Assembly (NCBI GenBank): GCA_001953115.1
Contig: LSSL01000951.1
Span: 36,331-49,620, forward strand
Length of the DNA: 13,290 bases
Source: Smittium mucronatum
Taxonomy: Eukaryota > Kickxellomycota > Harpellomycetes > Harpellales > Legeriomycetaceae
Direction of reading: 5' to 3'
Numbering within the stretch: the stretch's first letter is position 1; each line of letters begins with the position of its first letter. Below, piece by piece: positions 6,491 to 13,290 of the stretch. The notes beneath the pieces were generated by a model. It had not been told where the DNA came from, made no database searches, and saw only the letters and a program-made list of their open reading frames with translations. The translations under genes and the position numbers were made by a program.

Positions 6491-8443
6491 TATAAGTATT
6501 AATTTAGACACAGAAGGTGCTTTTATAATCTAAAGATTTTTTTTTTCAATAATAAAAATTTATAAAAAAAATCTAAAATAGTTATCAATTATTCGATAAT
6601 GCATTAACCAAAATTTTGAAAAAAAGAGTAAATAACGAGATTTTTTTTATTTTAATTAAATTATATTTCAAAAAAAAATTTAAAAAAAATGTGTTAACAA
6701 ATTTAGCTCTCTTTATCTTTTTTGGAATTAATCACCTCCCACCCCCTAATAAATATTTAACACTTTCATCTGCGTCATTTCCTTCATAAATGAAATTTTA
6801 ATCTTGTATTTTTGCAAGAGGTGTTATCAAAAATATAGTTTTTAAATACCCTCGGGCTCTGTACTGAAATTTTGATGTGATTGAAGAAATAATACCCATC
6901 ATAAATGATAAAATGCGCATAATAAATATTCTTATCGGCGTGATAGGTTTATTCTATTTAATATAATCTCCTCTATATAATCTCATATTTCATTAGTGAT
7001 ACTTTGGTTAGAGCCAAAAGGATGCTTATAAAGTTAATATGATTCAATATTTTCGTAAAATAATATTATACACTATGAATTATTATATTTTGTTATATTA
7101 TATTATGCTATTTATTTATTGGATTTGGCTGGATCTATTAATTAGAAATACAAAATATATGCTTAAGACCTTACAAGCCCAAAATTTGCTAGCAATATTC
7201 ATCTAATAACGATATCCTCTTTACACACACCCAAGAATAGATGGAATATTCAAATTTAAAAAATTTGTAGAAAGAAAAATCTTCTATTTTTATAAAAATA
7301 TACAAATCAACCAATAAAAATGTAAAGATTAAGTATAATAAATACGTATAATAATTAGATAATATATTTAAAACAGCAATAAGTAAAAAATTATTAAATT
7401 TTAAAAAGAACTGAGAATAACCCATTAATTATTCAGATTGTATATGTTTGAATTAATTTATTTTTAAAATTAGATATACCAATATTCAGGATAATTTTTT
7501 GTAAGAAAAAATCAAATGGAAAAAGTATAAATTGATATTATTTTTAAATCTTTTGAAATGACTAAATCCAAAACAGAAACTCTGAGAATTTATGCGGAAA
7601 TGAATAAATAAACTCAGTTATAAACTAACATAATGAAATGAATTCATAGAGTATGATCAGATAGCTAAATTGACCAATTGAAAAATATTCATACATGATT
7701 TGAGATAGTTTTTAGAAGCATTTTATTTTTAAAATCCAAAAAATCCACAGATAAAATAAAAACAAAAAAAAAAAATCAATATAATTTATATCACCAAAAA
7801 AAAATTTCTATTAGAAAAAAGTGCAGAGTCAATCATAAAATGATAGAAAAAATTTCATATAATAGATTTTTTTCTTGGGAAGCATCTCCTACATTTTATA
7901 TTTAATTAAAACAAGTGAATAAAATTATAGGAGCTCTGGCTCTCAATCATAAAAAATTGATAATTAATTTATCTAAAAACATAAAAATATCCTTTAAATC
8001 CAAAAATAGCTCAAATTAAAATTCAAAAAAGCTTGATATGATGGATATAAATGATAATGATACCATATAAGAGGACCTTAGGTAAGCGCATATCGCAACG
8101 AGTCCTAAAGTTGATTTCAAGATTTTCTATCTTTTTTTAAAAAAAAGAAGACTTTATAAATGAGAAAAAAGACTCTAAAAATCAAAAATATTAATATAAA
8201 AGTATTACTAGGGGAGCTAAATGTGATAAAATCTAAAATAAAACTTACTTTATTTTTTATTAAGGGTTTTATTGATATGTATAAATATATATTTCTCGGA
8301 GTGTTTATTTAAACAATATACAGGGTTTAATTATAAAATGTAATTAAAAGCCAAAAAAAAAATTCGTTTAAAAGTAAAGAAGCAGATTAAAATCTACACT
8401 TCTTAATTTTATTATATTTGAAGAAAAAATAAAATAAAAATTA

Positions 8444-8653
8444 CAGTAGCACCCCGATTGAGTGCGCAAATTGAATCCCAGCAAAAAAGTGCGCACTTAA
8501 GCGGGAAATAACTTTAATCCAATAATATTTTTCGATTTATAATTTTTATCCAATCGAGTTTAATTAATTTTAACGGAGATTATTTAATGTCAAAAATCAT
8601 ATTTTCATTATTGGAATTTAAATGGAATGCGCACCTAAAAAGGGGTGCTACTG
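8444..8653. mobile_element. Non-autonomous pogo/Tigger-like DNA transposon (MITE), 210 bp
   Basis: The left end CAGTAGCACCCC (8444-8455) is exactly the reverse complement of the right end GGGGTGCTACTG (8642-8653). After a short mismatched stretch the ends pair again at GTGCGCA, giving imperfect inverted repeats of about 26 bp. The element is bounded on both sides by TA (8442-8443 and 8654-8655), the target duplication of Tc1/mariner and pogo elements. The CAGTA start followed by a C-rich block fits the pogo/Tigger branch. The left end carries a second subterminal GTGCGCA inside the perfect palindrome AAGTGCGCACTT (8488-8499), followed by CTTAAGCGGG. No transposase frame fits in 210 bp, so it must have been moved by a transposase encoded elsewhere. 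Confidence 0.9.
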
Positions 8654-8655
8654 TA

Positions 8656-11600
8656 AGTTAAATTTCTAAGCTGCAGATTGTTAGAGTTTTAAGTTTAGAT
8701 AACTTTTTACTCTGTTATTTTTTGAGATTACTTATTAATTAAAACTTTAAACCAAACCAAATACTGAAAGAATTACTTGTATGTATTTTATAATTAGATT
8801 CCGAGGGCGAACCAAGAAAACTAACTCGCATTTCCTTTATATATAAAATCCATAATTTTAGAGCAGCTTTTGTTATTTTAATAATCCAATTACTACATAT
8901 CTTTTATCATTATTCAAGTTAGGATCGTTTCATTTTCACCTTATATTATTATCAGTTTAATTATAAGTTCTATTGGATCACCTTTTTATTTCTTTATAAT
9001 TAATTTTCACTTTCTTTCGCACAATAAAATTTGATTATTTTTTAATTCATAACAAAATTAATTTACGCAGTAAACCAATTTATTAAAATTAATGGCTTCG
9101 GATTACTATTATTATTTCCTTTATTTATGCTATTGCTATTGCTATTGCTATTGCTATTGCTCTTTGTCTTTGTCTTTGTATTTTATCTTTCTTTGATTTT
9201 TCTATGAATAATAGTTCTTTCAAACTAGTCTATTTTATCCTGAGACATAAATATTTCTGAAAATATAAAGATTCAAAAAAATAATAGCTTATATATTTGA
9301 TAGTGATGAAGCTACAAAGATCATAGATTCTGCTGAAAAAGAAACTACATGAAATTTCCCTTAAATTTATACAAAATTTTTGAAACTTCCAATAATAGAG
9401 ATAATAGTACTTATGCCCTGGAGATATTATTACCCAAATTAATGTAACCAAAATTTTTGAAAATATTAAACTAAAATCGTTTATGAATTAATTGTGAAAA
9501 TTTGAAGCATACTTTCATTAGAAAAAAATCAGGAAATAAATAAATAGATATAAAATATTGATGAAGTTTCAAATATGATATATTTTTTAAAAATTTTTAC
9601 AAAAATTTTCGAATTTCCAAAACGTTACCGAAAAAAAATTAAATTGATTTATAAATTTTTACAGAAAAAGATTTTTTTTCCAATTCAATTTCCTATTAAA
9701 TTTATAATAAATTGACAAAGTAGCAATGTGTATTCCTGATTATTTTTTTGGTGTTTTTTTTTAAAAATTCAAAAAAAAACTCAAAAAAATTAGTGTTAAC
9801 CCTGATAATAATGAAAAAAAATATTTTTATTCTAAAATTTAAACTTAATCTTAGCAAAGAAATAAAACAGAATACGAAAAAAAAAGGGCGAATAAACAAA
9901 CCATAAACTCAAATCAAAATTTAAAACCAGGATTCCCTAACCAAATCAAAATTATATTAAAAAGAATTATTTTTTTGAGTTTTAGAGAAAAAAATAAATA
10001 TTGTATTATTTTTTTGGGGTTTGAGCTCTTTTAACGAAGTTGTAAATATAACCTGATTTAAAAAAGTTGCATGGTCCTGTTTTTTTGGATCTATAGATCT
10101 AATTATAGCCAAAAAGATAATAAGGATAAATTTTTGATTCGAATTTTAGAACCTAAAACCTGGGCATAAATATAAATCTAGACAGATTACTCGTTCTGAA
10201 CTTCAAAAAGATACAAATAATAATCAATATGAGTTAAAATGATTTTTAAAAATCAGAAATTCTAAAATGTATATTTATATATCAATTATAAATTTTCATG
10301 AAAAATTAATAAAAAAAAATTAAGAAAGACAAATATTAACCCTATATCATGGAGTCGACTTGATTTTATGCGATAATTTTCTTCGTTTTTAATATGATTC
10401 GAAATTAACTAGTCACTCCCCAAAAAATTCCCCATTGAGGTTTTTTTTTTTTTTTCATAAAAATTACTCATAAAATAATTATATTTATTCTAATTTTAGT
10501 CAAACCAGAGCTATTAACAAATCTAAATTATAATTAATCAACAAAATGAAGAATAAAAATAAATCAGAATTTTTTCGGGTTAAAATTTTAAAAAAGTAAA
10601 AAATTCTTTAGAAAATGAATTTAATATTTTTTAATCAATTTAAATTTTTAAAACTCGAATCATGGAGTATTTTAGAATAAAATAAGATATTTTGGTTTAA
10701 TTATTTTATGGCAATTTGGTACCTGTAACATTTTTTTTATTTAAATTATTTAGATATAATTCAAATTTTTCATTAAAATAAAGCATTTAATCTTCATGTT
10801 ATTTTTTTGTGTCTGGATTTTAAAAAATCTCAGAATTTATTAATTTTCTATTTTTATTGTCTCTGAGACCAGGTATTGATTCTTTATAGTCTTACGCAAA
10901 GATTTTTAATTTTTCGAATAGATAAAAAAATCATTTGAAATCAAATTATTTTATTTATTTTTGAAATTGGAAGCTTATCAAGTGTAATTATTTGATTTGT
11001 ATATGACAAATTTATTCACTCCTCACTCTTTATAATCAAATGTAGCCATCTTTCTGAAATCAAAACAAAAAAATTTATCTTCTGAATATTTTTATGTTTA
11101 TTTTATTTTTTTGTCAAAGATTCACTATAATAGGGATTTTATCGACTTTTTCAGAGATAAAGATATAAAGAGTTTTTTTTTAAAACAAATATAATTTTTT
11201 TCTTACTAAGAAAAGGATTTTTTTTTTGATTGCAAAATTTTAGAGAATTTAGGTTATTTCCGAAAATCGAAGTTTTCATAACATAATAAGGTATTTTTAA
11301 ATGAATGCGCATATTAAATTATGAAAATATCTTAATTTATTTTCTTTTTTTAATTTCCTCATTGCCCCAAAATTAACAATAACATTAAAAATATTTATAT
11401 AACATAATTTATTAAGAGTTTTCCCAATTTATTGATTAATTGGATTAAAGGGGTTAACCGTTTTTCTTTTTTAAACTTGATATGAATCAATAAAGCAAGA
11501 ATGAGATATTTTAAGCATTATTATTCAAAAAATACATTCATTAGGAATTATGTTCTTCAAAAGAAAGCCGCAATTTTTGATTTATGGAACCTCGCTTATT

Positions 11601-13290
11601 ATAATAATTTTCCAAAAAACCCTTATTAAAAATTGATTATCTGTATCTTGCCTAATATTATGGACTTTTGATTATCCATTTCATTTTCAGTGGAGATTTT
11701 TTTGAAAGAATTATTGGTTAGCGGTGAGTTTATAAATAAATTCATTTACTAAAGCTAAAAATTAAGAAATTTAGTGATAAGATTTATCATTTATGAAGTT
11801 TTTATTGCATAAAAATATGTTTATAGTTACATTAATTCTAATATTTCAAAAGTAAAATTTTAATGAAAAATATTTTTTTATTTTACTATAAAATCTTGGG
11901 AATTTTTATGGTTACCCCAATTTCTTAAATTTACATCCTAAATTTTCCCCAATTTTTTTTAATAAAAATATCAATATAATATACATCTATGTAATCCTAG
12001 AAGAAATGGATATATATGATCTTATAATTATGAAGAGTATTATATTATATGAATTTTTTCTAAAATTTAGATTTTAGGGATATTTAATACTTTTCTAATC
12101 ACATTAAAACCACTCCATTCAGAATTTTTTTATATTTTTGATGATGCTGAACTCAATTTATTATTTTCCACTAAAAAATTCAAATTGATATAAATGATAT
12201 ATAGTTTATATTTTTTGTTCAATCTATAATTATTTTGGTTTTAATTCTACATAAATAGTGTTAGATTAAATAAAAAGAACATAAGAACCATCATTATATG
12301 AATTATTGTTAAAATAAAATTAACTAAAACCTTAACTTATCTACAAAATATGGTGTAATTAAACCCCAATGGATTTCGTTTTTTTGGATAATTGAATTTA
12401 AAAGATGAAAAATATGTAACTAAGACCAATTATGAAATATACAACTTAAATACAGAATTTATAACAGAAAGACTGTAAATAGTTAAACTCCAAAGAAAAT
12501 AGCTATAAAATATTCAATTTATATCAATAAATTATGCAAAACGAAATTTTATAAATTTCAATTCTATCATGTAAGATATTAAGCTGATTTAATTTCCAAC
12601 TGATATTTAGGATAAAAAAGGATTAAATTTAACTAAAAAATGAAAATTTGATAGATATATTTTGTGCTTTTCGTAAAATTTAAAAAATTAATTTACCTTT
12701 TTTAATAGCTTCAGTGTGGTAAAAAATAAAAGTTAGCCTCATACATAGAATTTTAGTCTAAGAAATGAATGTTTTTAAATATTATAATAATTTATATTCG
12801 TATCTTATGGAAGATAGACAGCATAATTAAATCATTTAAATTTTTCTTAGCTTTGCAAATATTTACGCCGATACCCATATTTGTTGAGTATGCTTTTATT
12901 GTGGAAATTTATTTAAAAATAATAAGTCTATAAAGCTTTCTATGAAATTAAGTATATGGTTTTGAATTTATATAAATTTCAATATTAATAAAAAATTAAA
13001 ATTAAAATTAAACTTTAATTTTTTTAAGCCGAAAATATGCCCATATAAGTAGATAATTTATGTTTGAAATTTGATTCTTCTAAAAAGAAATTTGTCGATT
13101 TTTATAATGAGTAGGCTTTTAGAAGACCAAAATCAAAAATTAAGATTAAATAATTAGCCTGCATATATAAAAAAAACTTTATTGATCATATGAGGATCGA
13201 TTAGAGGATAAAAAGAGACTGTTAAAAAAAATAAATCGAAACCACCCTTTTTTTTGAGAAAAGATATGACTTTTAATTTTTTCATTCCAA
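8656..13290. other. Extremely AT-rich gene-free DNA to the window end
   Basis: About 4.6 kb with runs of A and T, no codon-like structure and no recognised gene, tRNA or rRNA. Minus-strand open stretches at 9230-9451 and 9702-9899 translate to Phe/Ile/Tyr/Lys-rich sequence without motifs and are chance. A perfect palindrome GATCTATAGATC lies at 10088-10099, and an (ATTAAA)-type run near 12995-13012 meets a complementary TTTAATT. Possible interpretations are an AT-rich isochore, gene-poor heterochromatin or centromere-proximal DNA; the sequence alone does not choose. Confidence 0.6.
9128..9179. repeat. Compound microsatellite (TGCTAT)5.7 then (CTTTGT)3
   Basis: Five exact TGCTAT units and TGCT (9128-9161) pass directly into three CTTTGT units (9162-9179). 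Both are 6-bp units, which suggests one repeat arose from the other's edge by slippage. The six-base period would be translatable but no start or wider frame supports coding. Confidence 0.92.

Larger units (their letters stand above)
5690..8441. other. Very AT-rich gene-free DNA left of the transposon
   Basis: From about 5.7 kb the sequence shifts to very high AT, with dense homopolymer runs. The first 200 bp should hold the transporter promoter; an A/T stretch (TTTATTTATTTATT around 5815-5828) could serve as a TATA-like or nucleosome-depleted element, but no specific site is diagnostic. The minus-strand open stretch at 7189-7425 is a Phe/Tyr/Leu/Ile-rich translation typical of AT-rich noncoding DNA. 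A small GC-richer island at 8071-8110 is noted among the findings. Micro-insertions like those at 1.7-4.15 kb were not seen here. Confidence 0.6.

Noticed and set aside
7189..7425. Minus-strand 78-aa open frame, and similar ones at 9230-9451 and 9702-9899
   Set aside because: Phe/Tyr/Ile/Lys-rich translations expected from AT-rich noncoding DNA; no motifs or coding-like context.
10080..10150. tRNA-like segment with GATTCGAATTT
   Set aside because: No acceptor stem, anticodon arm or D-arm can be drawn around it.

Overview
The window looks like AT-rich eukaryotic nuclear DNA, most likely from a fungus, and possibly an early-diverging one. Four things point this way: a single intron-free 12-helix transporter of the fungal/animal monocarboxylate-porter type, an ATG start in a good eukaryotic context, an AATAAA just past its stop codon, and short poly(A)-tailed insertions with target-site duplications. 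No bacterial gene packing, Shine-Dalgarno sites or operons are visible. The exact lineage is inference.

Layout. 1-353: a 41-bp minisatellite with a higher-order (82-bp dimer) structure, cut by the left window edge. 354-1080: moderately GC-rich unique sequence with no recognised gene. 1081-about 1401: a minus-strand open stretch that reads like protein but matches no family I recognise; it may be an exon or gene remnant. About 1500-4170: gene-free DNA holding a 37-bp minisatellite (2390-2545) and a cluster of very short retroposon-like insertions. Each of these is 15-40 bp, ends in an A-tract (or begins with a T-tract), and is flanked by direct repeats of about 7-18 bp. Their shared core is AATAAAATTCCGTGATA followed by poly(A), that is, little more than a polyadenylation signal and a tail. 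4171-5655 (minus): the only confident gene, a major facilitator superfamily transporter of 494 aa. 5656-13290: extremely AT-rich DNA with no supportable gene, containing a 210-bp non-autonomous pogo/Tigger-like DNA transposon (8444-8653, TA duplication) and a few microsatellites.

There is no multi-gene system here. The most unusual content is the cluster of extremely 5'-truncated retroposons between 1.7 and 4.15 kb. At least nine have recognisable target-site duplications, one pair sits serially in the same target, and one copy ends about 25 bp beyond the polyadenylation signal of the transporter gene.
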